From assembly GCA_946478675.1 (NCBI GenBank), contig CAMLEF010000001.1, positions 1-48,506 on the forward strand: a stretch of DNA of 48,506 nucleotides, given 5' to 3'. Source of the stretch: an uncultured Flavobacteriales bacterium. Lineage in GTDB: Bacteria; Bacteroidota; Bacteroidia; Palsa-965. Under the pieces are notes generated by a model. That model made no database searches. It saw only the letters and a list, made by a program, of their open reading frames with translations, and was not told the DNA's origin. Position 1 is the first letter of the stretch, and each line of letters begins with the position of its first letter. Below, in pieces: positions 1 to 10,649 of this stretch. The position numbers and the translations under genes are program-made.

Positions 1-27
1 TCCGCTGTACTCCTCGGCGCTGAATAA
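1..27 (+). CDS. possible 3' end of a plus-strand gene (8 codons)
   Basis: Frame 1 from the window edge reads SAVLLGAE and then a TAA stop at 25-27. It is followed at once by a strong bidirectional hairpin terminator, which is where a gene end would be expected. Eight codons are too few to identify a product or to prove coding. Confidence 0.25.
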   Translation, partial: SAVLLGAE

Positions 28-72
28 AAAGTAAACCTCGAAGGTGTCGAAAACCTTCGAGGTTTACTTTTT
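26..72. terminator. bidirectional hairpin terminator
   Basis: A perfect 20-bp stem (26-45 pairs with 53-72, loop of 7) is flanked by an A-run on the left and a T-run on the right, so it can end transcription from either side. It lies between the possible plus-strand gene end at 27 and the minus-strand gene that ends at 222. Confidence 0.8.
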
Positions 73-147
73 TTACTACACCTCCGGGGTGCCGCTGCAA
101 TCGGGGCTGGTTAGAAACGTCAGCAATTTCTAAGCGAATAAAAAAAA

Positions 148-205
148 GCCGCAGAGGCGCAGCGTTCGCAGAGGAATGTCTCTGCGTTCTCCGCGCCTCT
201 GCGGC
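148..205 (-). terminator. CGCAGAGGCGC-family palindrome acting as terminator
   Basis: GCCGCAGAGGCGC at 148-160 pairs perfectly with 193-205, and the interior carries further CTCTGCG words. On the minus strand the stem is followed by a run of eight T (140-147), so it can terminate the gene ending at 222. The same word family recurs in other gaps near 19054, 21433, 23147 and 46201. Confidence 0.7.
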
Positions 206-221
206 GATAAAAAAATCGTTT

Positions 222-2729
222 TTACTCCTTCACAAAACGGATCACCGAACTGCCGTTCGCATCTTCGAGGCGCAGCCAGTAAATGCCCGCAGGAAGCGTA
301 TGCACATCCACGTTCAGCGAAGTTCCCGCAAGACCATTCTCCGTGCGGATGATGCGGCCCGTGTGATCGAACAGCCGCAGCTGCGCATTGGAAGCCGCGT
401 GGTTCAGCGTGATCGTCAGCTGCTCGCCGGCCGGGTTCGGATATGACGAAGCGATCATTGCCGACTGATCTTCAACCGACGTAATGAGGATCATCACGTT
501 CTGGCAGGTGCTGTCGACGTTGCCGCAAAGGTCCGTCGTCGTCAGGCAGATCGTGTAGATCCCGCCGGTGGATTAACGGTTCGTGTCGTTCGGCATCGTA
601 CCGAAATTGCCGTCGCCGAAATCCCAGCTCCAGCCGCTGATCAGTCCCGTCGATTGATCCGTGACGAAAACAGAATCTTCATTCTGCGAAACCGTGAACG
701 CCGGCACCGGCATATCGCAAACCGTGATCACCTGGCAAACCGTATCCGCGTCACCGCAGTTGTTGCCCGCGATCATGCAAACCGTATACGTTCCGGAAGC
801 GGCATACGTATGCGTCGGGTTCTGCTGCGTCGACGTCTGGCTGTCGCCGAAATCCCAGCTCCATGTCGTCACCGTTCCCGCAGAAAGATCCGTGAACGAA
901 GCGTTCAGCAGCGAAGCGGTATTCGAATACGAAGCGCTCGGCGCAATGCAGATGTTCACCACCTGGCAGACCTGGTTGGTGCTGCACGGCGAAGCGGCAG
1001 TAAGGCAAACCGTGTACGTTCCCGGCGCGGCGTACATATGCGTCGGGTTTTGCAGCGTGCTCACCGGCGAACCGTCACCGAAATCCCACGACCAGGAAGT
1101 TACCAGTCCCGTGGAGTTGTCGCTGAACGTCGCCGTCTGTCCGGTTGCCGAAGCGCTGAACGCTGCGGTCGGGTTGCTGTTGTAGCCCGTAATCGCCGAA
1201 CGGATCAGCAGGTCCTGCGCATCATCGTTGCGGTAAGTTGCCCATGCGCCGTCGAGAATTTCAAAATTGCGGTGCGAGCGCGGACCAGCCGTTTCCGTTC
1301 CGAGGAAAATGTTGGTGCCGCCCTGCAGCCACACGACGTAATAACCGCCGTTGTTCAGCGTGACGGCCGGGGTAACGATTACGTTGTTCCAGGCGCTGCT
1401 CACGACAGAAGAAGAAGCAACCGTCGTGTTGAACAGCAGTGTGCCGGGACCGCCGTTCGGGCCGTCGTCGTCATACACCTGCGCGATAAAGTTGTTGCCG
1501 ACGTTCGAAGAAATATAGAACGACAGCGCAGAGATCGTATACGGATAAACCGGCGGCTGGAAATACACCGCGGCGCCGTCGTCATTCGCACCGCCGTTCC
1601 AGTTGAGCGAACCGTCGGGCGTGTTGCCGGTAACGTAACCGAGCGCCATCGCAGAAAGGCACGGATCGACAACTTCCAGCTCGGTGTTCAGCGTGTTGTT
1701 GCCCGCGTTGATGTCCTGCGAATTCGTAACGGTCGTTTCATTCGTATACTGGCCTGCCGTGGTCGGCGTCCAAACGTTCGAGAACGTGATCAGCGTATCG
1801 TCGCCGGCGGCGAGGTTCGGCAGCACGAGCGTATTGCCCTGCACCACCGTCAGCGCTGCATCGCGGATATTCGACTGCACCGTGATGTTCGTGGTGATGG
1901 CGGTGTTGCCGCCGTTGCGCACGTCGCTGGTGAGCGTGGTGCCTACGTTGTTCAGCACGAACCGCGCAGCGTTGTCGCTCGACATATTCCAGCGCGGAAG
2001 CACGTCCTGGATGCTGAGCAGCACGACTGCCGGGTAATCGAACAGGATCGCGTAGTTGCTCGGCGGCATTGCATCCGAATGTACCTCCAGGCCGATGCTG
2101 CCCGTGCTGTTCTCGATACCGACGGTGATGTCGTTGCAGGCGGCGTTGGCCTGGAACCCCGAGAGCGCGCCGTACTGGAATTTGATGGAGCTGTCGGCGC
2201 TGCACAGGATCACCTGGAACGAATTCGCCCCCGTATAACCCGGCGCATTCACCGACCAGAACGGAACGTTGATGTACGACACGATGAACGAATCGTTGTT
2301 GTTCGTCCAGTACTGCACCTGGCCCGGGTTACCCGCGCCGGTGAAGTTGAGGTCGCCCATGAGCGGCGAAAGCAGGTTATCGCCGTTGCCTGCCGTCGGG
2401 ATCGTCGGGAAGCACGAAGCGATGTTGCTCACGTTGTTAAAGCTCAGCCAGCCGTTGGAACCGACTTTCAGCTGCGAGTAATCGTTCCAGTAAAAATGGA
2501 AAGGGAAACCGATGTTGATCATCGAAGCGGCAGAGTTGTCGTCTGCAAGGCCCGACACCGTTTGCACGCCTGCGCGGCTGGTGATGTCGATCCAGTTGTA
2601 CGCCGGCCCGCCCGCATCGAGGCTGGTGGTCCAGGTATAACCGTAGGAATCCGGCCCGCCGCTGGCAAAAGCTTTTACCGAAGCCATCGATAAAAGCGCG
2701 GCGAAAAGAAATTTGGAGTAGTGTTTCAT
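222..2729 (-). pseudogene. T9SS-secreted PKD-domain protein, interrupted by in-frame TAA
   Basis: This is one reading frame of 836 codons broken by a TAA at 573-575. The 718-residue front part has a signal peptide (MKHYSKFLFAALLSMASVKA), an N-terminal region of about 520 residues with no domain I can name, then two complete PKD repeats and most of a third, recognisable by WSWDFGDG...HTY...GTYTVC. The stop replaces the conserved Tyr of the third PKD repeat; reading through in the same frame restores STGGIYTICLTTTD and then a type A T9SS sorting domain (YPNPAGE, LPAGIY, RFVKE). TAT or TAC to TAA is a single-base change. Without readthrough the product lacks its T9SS signal and would probably not reach the surface. 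The ATG at 495-497 is an internal codon, not a likely start. It may be a true pseudogene, a population variant or a sequencing error. Confidence 0.85.
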
Positions 2730-2754
2730 GGGCGGCTCTTTTTGTAGTGTAAAG

Positions 2755-2762
2755 CAAAGTTA
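2755..2762 (-). promoter_or_regulatory. -7 box (TAACTTTG) for the PKD gene
   Basis: TAACTTTG on the minus strand matches the Bacteroidota -7 consensus TAnnTTTG and lies 25 nt before the ATG at 2729. No clear -33 TTG is seen. Confidence 0.5.
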
Positions 2763-2789
2763 AACGATAAGTCCGGCGGGACACTAAAA

Positions 2790-2818
2790 CAAAAGCGCCT
2801 CTTCGGGAGACGCTTTTG
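2790..2818 (-). terminator. hairpin terminator after the 2837-4423 gene
   Basis: CAAAAGCG at 2790-2797 pairs with CGCTTTTG at 2811-2818, with a partly paired CTC/GAG interior. It begins just beyond the stop codon of the minus-strand gene, and T-rich sequence follows on the minus strand. Confidence 0.7.
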
Positions 2819-2836
2819 CTGTTTTTTCCAGGAGGT

Positions 2837-4423
2837 TTATTCGATCGTCAGCACGCCGAACTTATCCGTGTCGCCTTTCGATCCGTAAATGAGGATGCGT
2901 GTGTCGGAAGACTGCAGCGCGATGCGGGGACGAATGATGACGTCGAAATCGCCGGCTTCGAAAAGCGGTTTCTTCGATAGGTCTCCACCTTCCGTCAGCG
3001 TGACCATCATCGGCACGGAGCCTTTTACTTTCCGGAGCACTTCCGATTCATGCGCAGGACGGATCGACTGGTTCGCCGGATCGTCGTTGAAAACGAGCAC
3101 GACTTTATCGCCTTTCACGGCAACGAGATAGGAATAGTAGATCGTCTGGTTCGATTTCACGTTGAACATGAAAGCGGCCGATGCGGAAGGACCGCCGATG
3201 CCGATGGCGGCTTTGCGCTGCACGAACATCTGGCGTTTCGGCACCAGCTTCACCCATTTGATCGTTCCGTCGGGATTGATGTTGGTGACGAGCAGGTCGC
3301 CGTAATACGTGACTTCCGTTGCTCCGCCGTTGCTCTGCGTGTACGAGTAAGAATATTGCTCGTGGATGCACAGCAGGCCGCCGTCGTCTTTCTGGATGAT
3401 CTGGCGCGGCAGGAACTGGTTCGGCAGCTTCGGTGACTTCGCCATTTGTTTCGGCGTGAAATAGCTTTCCAGCAATTCGTTGTCGAAATCATGGAACGAC
3501 TTCGCTTTCTCGGCGCCCGTTTCTTTATCGATGCTCATGAAGAACGTTCCGGAAATGCCCATGTAGCCGAACAGTCCTTTGCCGGATTTCGTTTCGTAGA
3601 AGCCCGTCACGAGCAGGTTCTGCTTCACGTCGAAGCTGAACAGCAGGCGATCAATGCGTTTTCCTTCGAGATCGATCGGGAAATCTTTTTTGCGCTTGCC
3701 GTCTTTGCCGTAAGAAACGATCGTGTACGCCGTCGACGCCGGAACTTTTTTTACGGCCGGTGTGTATTTCGCCTGCATGAAATAAATCTCGCCGTCGTTG
3801 TTCGCACAAACGTTGGAAAGGTAATACGACTCGTTGCCGTCCCTGCGCGGGAAATCTTCCGTTGCCGTAGTGACAGCCGACAGCGATTCGTCAAACACTT
3901 TCATCGTGAGACGCTGCACGTTTTCTTTCCGGAACAGCGCGTAGTGATACGAAAGAATATGCGAGCTGTCGCCGGTGAGGTAAAAGCCGATCTGTCCGCC
4001 TTCCGCGCGTGAATTCGCTTCCACGGAAAGAATCCCGGTCGGCGTGGGGTTCATCTCGCCTTTTTCATTCAGCTGGTAGGCGTTCGAGGTAAAGCGGTTG
4101 GCTTTCCCGTCGTATTGCGAAGTGAAGAGCAGGAATTTATTCTTGATGAAGAACAACGCTTCGATCTCCTGGTCTTTGCCGTTCAGCTTCGGCACTTCCA
4201 GCTTTTTCGAAAACTCCTGCGTGAACGAATTGCTTTTGTAGCTCTCGAGATAAAGATCATCCTTGCGTCCGGCCAGCACGAAAAAATGCTGGTTCGATTC
4301 CGCGATGAAATTGTACACGTTGGTTTCCGATTCGATAGCAGGCCCCCACGTGACGTTTGCTTTTTGAGAAAATAGCGGAAGCGCCAGGATGACGATCCCT
4401 GCAAGCAGAAGAAGTTTTTTCAT
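2837..4423 (-). CDS. secreted protein of unknown function (528 aa)
   Basis: The protein starts with a clear Sec signal peptide (MKKLLLLAGIVILALPLFS, cleavage near FSQK). The mature part alternates short hydrophobic and charged stretches with repeated motifs such as FLLFTSQYDG and GLLCIHEQYSY, in the manner of a beta-rich or propeller-like fold, but I cannot name a domain. It has no sorting domain at its C-terminus (ends KFGVLTIE), so a periplasmic location is as likely as export. It stands alone between the PKD gene and atpG, with terminator hairpins on both sides. Function not recognised. Confidence 0.85.
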   Translation of the reverse strand: MKKLLLLAGIVILALPLFSQKANVTWGPAIESETNVYNFIAESNQHFFVLAGRKDDLYLESYKSNSFTQEFSKKLEVPKLNGKDQEIEALFFIKNKFLLFTSQYDGKANRFTSNAYQLNEKGEMNPTPTGILSVEANSRAEGGQIGFYLTGDSSHILSYHYALFRKENVQRLTMKVFDESLSAVTTATEDFPRRDGNESYYLSNVCANNDGEIYFMQAKYTPAVKKVPASTAYTIVSYGKDGKRKKDFPIDLEGKRIDRLLFSFDVKQNLLVTGFYETKSGKGLFGYMGISGTFFMSIDKETGAEKAKSFHDFDNELLESYFTPKQMAKSPKLPNQFLPRQIIQKDDGGLLCIHEQYSYSYTQSNGGATEVTYYGDLLVTNINPDGTIKWVKLVPKRQMFVQRKAAIGIGGPSASAAFMFNVKSNQTIYYSYLVAVKGDKVVLVFNDDPANQSIRPAHESEVLRKVKGSVPMMVTLTEGGDLSKKPLFEAGDFDVIIRPRIALQSSDTRILIYGSKGDTDKFGVLTIE

Positions 4424-4458
4424 AAACAGTGGATAGGGTTAACGGGGCGCTAAATAAC

Positions 4459-4488
4459 GAAACGCCCCGCATTTCTGCAGGGCGTTTC
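4459..4488 (-). terminator. terminator at the end of the atp operon
   Basis: GAAACGCCC at 4459-4467 pairs with GGGCGTTTC at 4480-4488. It begins 22 nt after the atpG stop and is followed by T-rich sequence on the minus strand, as expected for the operon end. Confidence 0.7.
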
Positions 4489-4509
4489 CAAAAGAATTAA
4501 TAACCGCGC

Positions 4510-5388
4510 TTATCCTTTCAACGCTTCCGCACCGCCGACGATCTCGAGGATCTCGTTGGTGATGGCCGTCTGGCGGGCTTTGTTGTAGCTGATCTTGAGC
4601 GAACGAAGCAGCTCTTTCGCGTTGTCCGTTGCTTTGTGCATCGCCGTCATGCGTGCGCCGTGCTCCGAAGCGTGCGAATCGAGCAGCGCTTTGAACAGCT
4701 GCGTCTTCAGCGAACGCGGGATGAGGTCGAGCACGATCTCTTCGCGGGAAGGTTCGAAAATGTAATCCACTTTCGCAGCCTTTTTTCCGGATGCGGCAGA
4801 AGGAACAACCGGCAGGAACTGCTCGAGCTGCGTGATCTGCACCGCGGCGTTCTTGAACTGGTTGTACACCAGCATGACTTTATCATACGTGCCTTCAGCA
4901 AACGCTTTCATGATGCGCTCGGCGATCGGTGCGACATTGGCGAACGTGAGCGAATCGAATACGCTGTTCGTTTCGCCGAGATCCGTAAGTCCTGCGGTGA
5001 GGCCGGATTTGCGGAACACGTCGTTGCCTTTTTTACCGATGGCGAGGTAGCTCACCTTCGCGCCTGCGTACTCTTCGCGGATGGCGCGGGTAGCGCGTTT
5101 CACCACGTTCGAGTTGAAGGCGCCGGCAAGGCCGCGGTTGGAGGTGATCACTACGATGAGCACGTTTTTCACGTCGCGCTGCTTCGAGTAAACTCCTTCG
5201 CTGCTGTCGAGGCTGGCGCTGAGATTTTCGAGGATCTCACGCAGCTTGTTCGCATAGGGGCGCATCTGCGTGATCGCGTCCTGTGCGCGGCGCAGCTTCG
5301 CAGCCGAAACCATTTTCATGGCCGACGTGATCTGCTGCGTCGACGATACCGACGTGATCCTGTTGCGTACTTCCTTTAAGCTCGGCAT
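4510..5388 (-). CDS. atpG: ATP synthase F1 gamma subunit
   Basis: This is the central rotor shaft of F1. The N-terminus MPSLKEVRNRITSVSSTQQI and the C-terminus (NKARQTAITNEILEIVGGAE) are the two long helices that form the gamma coiled coil, and both are hallmarks of the family; 292 residues is the usual length. I start it at the ATG at 5388 rather than an in-frame GTG at 5409, because family members begin with this motif and an A-rich stretch precedes it. It is the last gene of the cluster, followed by a terminator. A gap with two hairpins separates it from atpA. atpD does not follow, unlike in proteobacterial operons. Confidence 0.97.
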   Translation of the reverse strand: MPSLKEVRNRITSVSSTQQITSAMKMVSAAKLRRAQDAITQMRPYANKLREILENLSASLDSSEGVYSKQRDVKNVLIVVITSNRGLAGAFNSNVVKRATRAIREEYAGAKVSYLAIGKKGNDVFRKSGLTAGLTDLGETNSVFDSLTFANVAPIAERIMKAFAEGTYDKVMLVYNQFKNAAVQITQLEQFLPVVPSAASGKKAAKVDYIFEPSREEIVLDLIPRSLKTQLFKALLDSHASEHGARMTAMHKATDNAKELLRSLKISYNKARQTAITNEILEIVGGAEALKG

Positions 5389-5407
5389 TGTTTGTTTTTT
5401 TATTCGC

Positions 5408-5467
5408 ACTCACCCGTCTTCGGGTGAGTTGGGGTCGACCTCCCGATTGCTATCGGGAAGTCGACCC
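5408..5467. repeat. double hairpin between atpA and atpG
   Basis: Two hairpins lie in the gap. ACTCACCCG at 5408-5416 pairs perfectly with 5421-5429 (loop TCTT). GGGTCGAC at 5432-5439 pairs with 5460-5467 around an inner stem TCCCGAT/ATCGGGA (5441-5447, 5452-5458). No T-run follows, so pausing or mRNA protection is more likely than termination. The minus-strand core GACAAAGGGTCGAC right after the atpA stop is shared with the atpH-atpA gap. Confidence 0.75.
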
Positions 5468-5478
5468 TTTGTCAACTA

Positions 5479-7059
<1,581 letters not shown>

Positions 7060-7121
7060 TGGTTCTTATTTATTGGGAAGTGTGATCTTGTTATGGTTCG
7101 GTTCTTATATCGGGGCGAATC

Positions 7122-7144
7122 AGGGTCGACCACTGGTCGACCCT
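7122..7144. repeat. GGGTCGACC hairpin between atpH and atpA
   Basis: AGGGTCGACCA and TGGTCGACCCT form an almost perfect palindrome at 7122-7144, next to a second small palindrome TTGTCGACAA at 7145-7154. On the minus strand the order after the atpH stop is GACAAAGGGTCGAC..., the same core as after atpA. No T-run follows. Confidence 0.7.
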
Positions 7145-7160
7145 TTGTCGACAAAGTCGA

Positions 7161-7718
7161 TTAATACTCCCTTACGTACGGGTTTTCGTTGAAGCTGCGG
7201 TCGAGGCCTTTCAGCTGGCGCAGGATGCTGTTGTCGACTTGTTGGTCGCCCACGCGCAGCACGAATCCGCCGATGAGGTCTTTGTCCACTTTTTCCACGA
7301 GCTCCACCTCGGAGTTCGTCGTTCCTTTCACGATCTGCATCACCTGCGCGCGCAGCTTCTCGTCGAGGCCGGATGCGGTGGTGATGACCGCGGTGAGGAT
7401 CTGCTTGTGCTTCTTGTACTGGCTGAGGAACGAAGCAGCGATCGTCTCGAGCTCCGATTCACGACGCTTGCGGGTGATGATGTCGATGAATTCCGTCGTG
7501 ATCACGCCGATCTTTCCGCCGAAGACCGCTTTGAGGATCTCCTGCTTCTTGTCGGTTTTGATCACCGGGCTTTTCAGCATCAGTTCCAGGTCGTGGCTGT
7601 GGCGAATGGTGGAAAGCACCATCAGCATGTCCTCATGCACCTGCTCGAGCTGGCCTTTTTCAAGAGAAAGGTCGAGCAGCGATTTGGCATAACGGTGTGA
7701 AACCCGTGTTTCTCTCAT
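7161..7718 (-). CDS. atpH: ATP synthase F1 delta subunit
   Basis: This is the peripheral-stalk subunit that ties F1 to the b subunit. The start MRETRVSHRYAKSLLDLSLE matches the family's N-terminal helical domain (V..RYAKSL), and the C-terminal part contains the typical GGFVLRVGDQQVDNSI..QL segment. 185 residues is normal. It begins three bases after the atpF stop, so the two are probably translated together. Confidence 0.96.
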   Translation of the reverse strand: MRETRVSHRYAKSLLDLSLEKGQLEQVHEDMLMVLSTIRHSHDLELMLKSPVIKTDKKQEILKAVFGGKIGVITTEFIDIITRKRRESELETIAASFLSQYKKHKQILTAVITTASGLDEKLRAQVMQIVKGTTNSEVELVEKVDKDLIGGFVLRVGDQQVDNSILRQLKGLDRSFNENPYVREY

Positions 7719-7721
7719 GGC

Positions 7722-8216
7722 TTAGTTGAGCTTGGTTTCCTTGAGCAGGTCGCCGATCAGTTCTTTTTGTTTGTTCTCCGCAGCAAGCTCGCGCTTGAGG
7801 ATCTTCTCTGCGATATCGATAGAAAGCTGTGCCACCTGGTTTTTCAATTCGGTGATCGCAGCCATTTTCTCGTTCTGGATCGTTTCGCGCGCAGCAGCGA
7901 TCATCTTGTCGCCTTCGGCTTTTGCGGTGCTCTTCGCCTGGTTGACGATGCTGTCTTTCATTTCGCGTGCTTCTTTCAGCATCACGTCGCGCTCGTTGCG
8001 GGCCTGTGCGAGAATACGCTCGTTGTCGGCCTGCATCGCCTGCATTTCCGATTTCGCTTTCTCTGCGGATTTCAGCGCATTGTCGATCGAATCTTCGCGG
8101 TCCTTGATCATTTTCAGGATCGGCTTCCACGCGAATTTCCGCAGCAGGATCAGCACAGTCAGGAAGGTGATCAGCATGTAGATCATCAATCCAGGATTGG
8201 GCATTACGAGTTCCAT
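7722..8216 (-). CDS. atpF: ATP synthase Fo b subunit
   Basis: This is the peripheral stalk of Fo. An N-terminal membrane helix (about residues 8-27, GLMIYMLITFLTVLILLRKF) is followed by a long charged coiled coil rich in Ala, Glu, Lys and Arg up to the C-terminus. 164 residues is the usual length, and there is a single copy with no b' gene. It lies between atpE and atpH. The gap to atpE (137 nt) is unusually long for this operon and holds a strong hairpin. Confidence 0.96.
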   Translation of the reverse strand: MELVMPNPGLMIYMLITFLTVLILLRKFAWKPILKMIKDREDSIDNALKSAEKAKSEMQAMQADNERILAQARNERDVMLKEAREMKDSIVNQAKSTAKAEGDKMIAAARETIQNEKMAAITELKNQVAQLSIDIAEKILKRELAAENKQKELIGDLLKETKLN

Positions 8217-8260
8217 AGTATCGTGTTTTTATTGAATGCGTTTGTTCTGTTTAACCTTAG

Positions 8261-8330
8261 GTTCGAGCGGAGTCGAAACCTTTTCTTCTTTGCTGAAGTG
8301 GAACGCCGCTACCAACCGTAGCAGCGTTCC
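8261..8330. repeat. hairpins between atpE and atpF
   Basis: GGAACGCCGCTAC at 8300-8312 pairs with GTAGCAGCGTTCC at 8318-8330 with one G-U pair, and weaker flanking pairing extends the stem. Next to it (about 8261-8283) is AGGTTCGAGCGGAGTCG, a copy of the repeat that forms the long hairpin at 45001-45066. On the minus strand the stem starts just after the atpE stop and a T-rich stretch (AAAGAAGAAAAG on the same strand) is absent, so it may protect the atpE end of the mRNA or cause partial termination. Confidence 0.65.
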
Positions 8331-8353
8331 GTTCAGTTTCAGATGATCTGCAA

Positions 8354-8635
<282 letters not shown>

Positions 8636-8658
8636 TTAAACAAATTACTACTGAAAAA

Positions 8659-9864
8659 TTAGTGCGCTACCGTATGCGCGTGGGCGGCGATGAGACCGTC
8701 GTCGGCATCATGGCCGTGTTCTTCACCGTGGTGATGCTCTTCTACTGCCGATCCGAAATAGATCGCGGAAAGCAGCGCGAAGACGTACGCCTGGAGGAAG
8801 GCCACCAGGAGCTCCATGAACATCATGAACACGGTAAAGGCTACTGATACGACGGAGACGCCGAGGCCGGCACCTACTGCCTTGCCGTTGTCGCCGAAGA
8901 TGAAGATGAGCGAATAGAACGCCAGCGCGATGATGTGGCCGGCAGAAATGTTCGCGAACAGTCGGATCATGAGAACGAACGGGCGGAGGAACATGCCCAG
9001 GATCTCGATCGGGGTGAGGATGATCAGGACACCTGCGGGAACGCCCGGCATCGCGAAGATGTGGCGCCAGTAATGGCCGTTACCGTTGATCGTCGTAATA
9101 ATAAAGGTGAGGAGCGCGAGGCTGGCCGTAATGGCGATGTTGCCCGTGAAGTTGGCGCCGCCCGGGAAAACCGGGATAAGGCCGAGCAGGTTCGAGAAGA
9201 GGATGAAGAAGAACACCGTCAGCAGGTACGGCATGAATTTCTCGTATTTCTTGCCGATCGAAGCTTTGGCGATATCATCACGAATGAAAATGATCAGCGG
9301 CTCGATGAACGACTGCAATCCGCGCGGCGACTGGCCGGGCTTGCGCTTGTACGCTTTGGCAACAGAGGTGAACATCCACAGCATCAGCAGCACGATGACG
9401 AACAGCGTAACAACGTTTTTCGTGATGGAAAGGTCGAAGAGATTTTTTGTTGCTTCTTCGTTTTCAGCAGCGCCGCTCATGACGACGATCTTGCCTTTTT
9501 CGTTCAGCGCGTAGGTGTAGAATTTTCCCTGGTAAGGCTGCAGCTCTTCGGTCGCTTCGTTGTGGAAATTGTTCGAAGAGAAAACCTCCCAGCCTTTGTC
9601 GGTCTTCAGGATCACCGGCAGCGGAATGTGCGTGTGGCCGACGATGTGCCATTCGTGCGCATCCGAGATGTGTTCCATGATCATCTCGCCGGGATCAAAA
9701 CCTTCTTTCTTTTTCTCGACGTGCTCTTGTTGCATTTCGCTGGTGTTGCGAATGCTGTCCGCTTCAGCAGCACGGGCATCGGGATCGTAGGCAAAACATG
9801 CTGCAGGAATCAGCACGGAGAAGAGCAGGGCGGCAATCCGGGAAGTGAGGGCGTTAAAACGCAT
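8659..9864 (-). CDS. atpB: ATP synthase Fo a subunit
   Basis: This is the proton-channel subunit of Fo. The essential arginine is R301 in MIRLFANISAGH, and several membrane helices fill residues 150-375. The protein is long (401 aa) because of an N-terminal extension: a signal-peptide-like segment (residues 1-25) and a charged extracytoplasmic region to about residue 140. Such an extension is known in Bacteroidota a subunits. The last 25 residues are rich in His (EEHHHGEEHGH), which is unusual and could bind metal. It is the first gene of the core cluster and has its own candidate promoter at 9917-9924. Confidence 0.95.
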   Translation of the reverse strand: MRFNALTSRIAALLFSVLIPAACFAYDPDARAAEADSIRNTSEMQQEHVEKKKEGFDPGEMIMEHISDAHEWHIVGHTHIPLPVILKTDKGWEVFSSNNFHNEATEELQPYQGKFYTYALNEKGKIVVMSGAAENEEATKNLFDLSITKNVVTLFVIVLLMLWMFTSVAKAYKRKPGQSPRGLQSFIEPLIIFIRDDIAKASIGKKYEKFMPYLLTVFFFILFSNLLGLIPVFPGGANFTGNIAITASLALLTFIITTINGNGHYWRHIFAMPGVPAGVLIILTPIEILGMFLRPFVLMIRLFANISAGHIIALAFYSLIFIFGDNGKAVGAGLGVSVVSVAFTVFMMFMELLVAFLQAYVFALLSAIYFGSAVEEHHHGEEHGHDADDGLIAAHAHTVAH

Positions 9865-10174
9865 TGATTTTCAGTGTTATATAAATGAAAATCAGGTAGT
9901 ATCCTGAATTCGGGTGCAAAAATAGGTAGATATTTTGGTGCCGGGAAGGATTTTTTAAGAAAAAGGTGCGGGTTGCTGGATGCGGGTTGCGGGGGATGGT
10001 TTTTTCGCAGCTCGCACCCCGTACCCCGCAACGAAACTTCCCATTGAAACCGCAAATTTTTCCGCTAAACCAAGGCTTTCTGGCGACGAATTCCAGCGCT
10101 GGTAAAAAGTCTGCTTTTTCAACAGTTTTTCCTCCGCAGAAATCAACAATTGTTAATCAGGATATTGACAAAAA
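9865..10174. other. 310-nt gap upstream of atpB with promoter and palindrome
   Basis: The gap holds a -7 box for atpB (9917-9924) and a word palindrome at 9965-10032 made of repeated GGGTTGC/GGTGCGGG words. Its inner arms are GTTGCGGGG at 9986-9994 and CCCCGCAAC at 10024-10032. The remainder (10033-10174) is AT-rich towards the stop of the next gene. I see no coding sequence in it. Confidence 0.6.
9917..9924 (-). promoter_or_regulatory. -7 box (TATTTTTG) for atpBEFHAG
   Basis: TATTTTTG on the minus strand matches TAnnTTTG and lies 52 nt before the atpB start at 9864, implying a leader of about 45 nt. No clear -33 element is visible. Confidence 0.5.
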
Positions 10175-10567
10175 TCAATTTGCGGCCGGGCGGCGGAAAT
10201 GCCGGTAGAGCGTGGCCACCTCAAAAGCCGTGAAAGCGAGGTAGAATAAGAGGAAATGGAAAATGAAAACAGTCGCCGTTACCTTGTGCGTAAAAGCGTA
10301 GGCCACAATGAGAATGATGAACATGAACAGTCGCAGCGCCGAAGTGGCCATGAAGCGCCGCACAAACACCGCCGGCTTTTTATCGTCGCTGGCCTGGATG
10401 AAAAAATGACTGCCGAGATACGCCGCCACAAAAAAACCGAACAGGTACCAGCTCAGCGGCACCAATTGCTGGGAAGCAGCCGAGTTGCCGTTCCAGATCG
10501 CAAGACCACCCGCAACGAGCGCTACAAATACAGAATAGAAAAGGAGAAACCGGCTGTTCGCTGACAT
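10175..10567 (-). CDS. four-helix membrane protein in the AtpI position
   Basis: 130 residues with about four predicted membrane helices (roughly 6-25, 38-58, 76-96 and 99-119) and a basic C-terminus (YRHFRRPAAN). It lies between atpZ and atpB on the same strand, where many bacteria have atpI, whose product helps assemble the c ring. The sequence shows no motif that proves this, so the AtpI role is an inference from position and topology. The -7 box TACCTTTG (10572-10579) ends four bases before the ATG, so its mRNA is probably leaderless. Confidence 0.8.
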   Translation of the reverse strand: MSANSRFLLFYSVFVALVAGGLAIWNGNSAASQQLVPLSWYLFGFFVAAYLGSHFFIQASDDKKPAVFVRRFMATSALRLFMFIILIVAYAFTHKVTATVFIFHFLLFYLAFTAFEVATLYRHFRRPAAN

Positions 10568-10571
10568 GCGG

Positions 10572-10579
10572 CAAAGGTA
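10572..10579 (-). promoter_or_regulatory. -7 box abutting the start codon (leaderless)
   Basis: TACCTTTG on the minus strand matches TAnnTTTG and ends four bases before the ATG at 10567. With the usual spacing of a few bases from -7 box to transcription start, the mRNA would begin at or next to the start codon. Confidence 0.55.
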
Positions 10580-10593
10580 GAAAAACGGTCGGC

Positions 10594-10640
10594 CGGTTGT
10601 CGGTTGTCCGTCCTTTTACGTGACCGACAACCGACAACCG
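10594..10640. repeat. palindrome of CGGTTGT words
   Basis: Two tandem CGGTTGT words at 10594-10607 pair perfectly with ACAACCGACAACCG at 10627-10640. It lies between the stop of the 10650-11318 gene and the promoter of the next gene and may terminate transcription, although no T-run follows on the minus strand. Confidence 0.75.
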
Positions 10641-10649
10641 CCTGACTGT

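Noticed and set aside
222..497. Independent 91-residue secreted protein
   Set aside because: It has no signal peptide, begins inside a PKD repeat, and is in frame with the upstream gene; it is the tail of a broken gene.
654..2693. Long open frame on the plus strand (679 codons) across the PKD gene
   Set aside because: It is Arg/His-rich and low in complexity, antisense to a clear PKD protein; GC-rich DNA often leaves such frames open.
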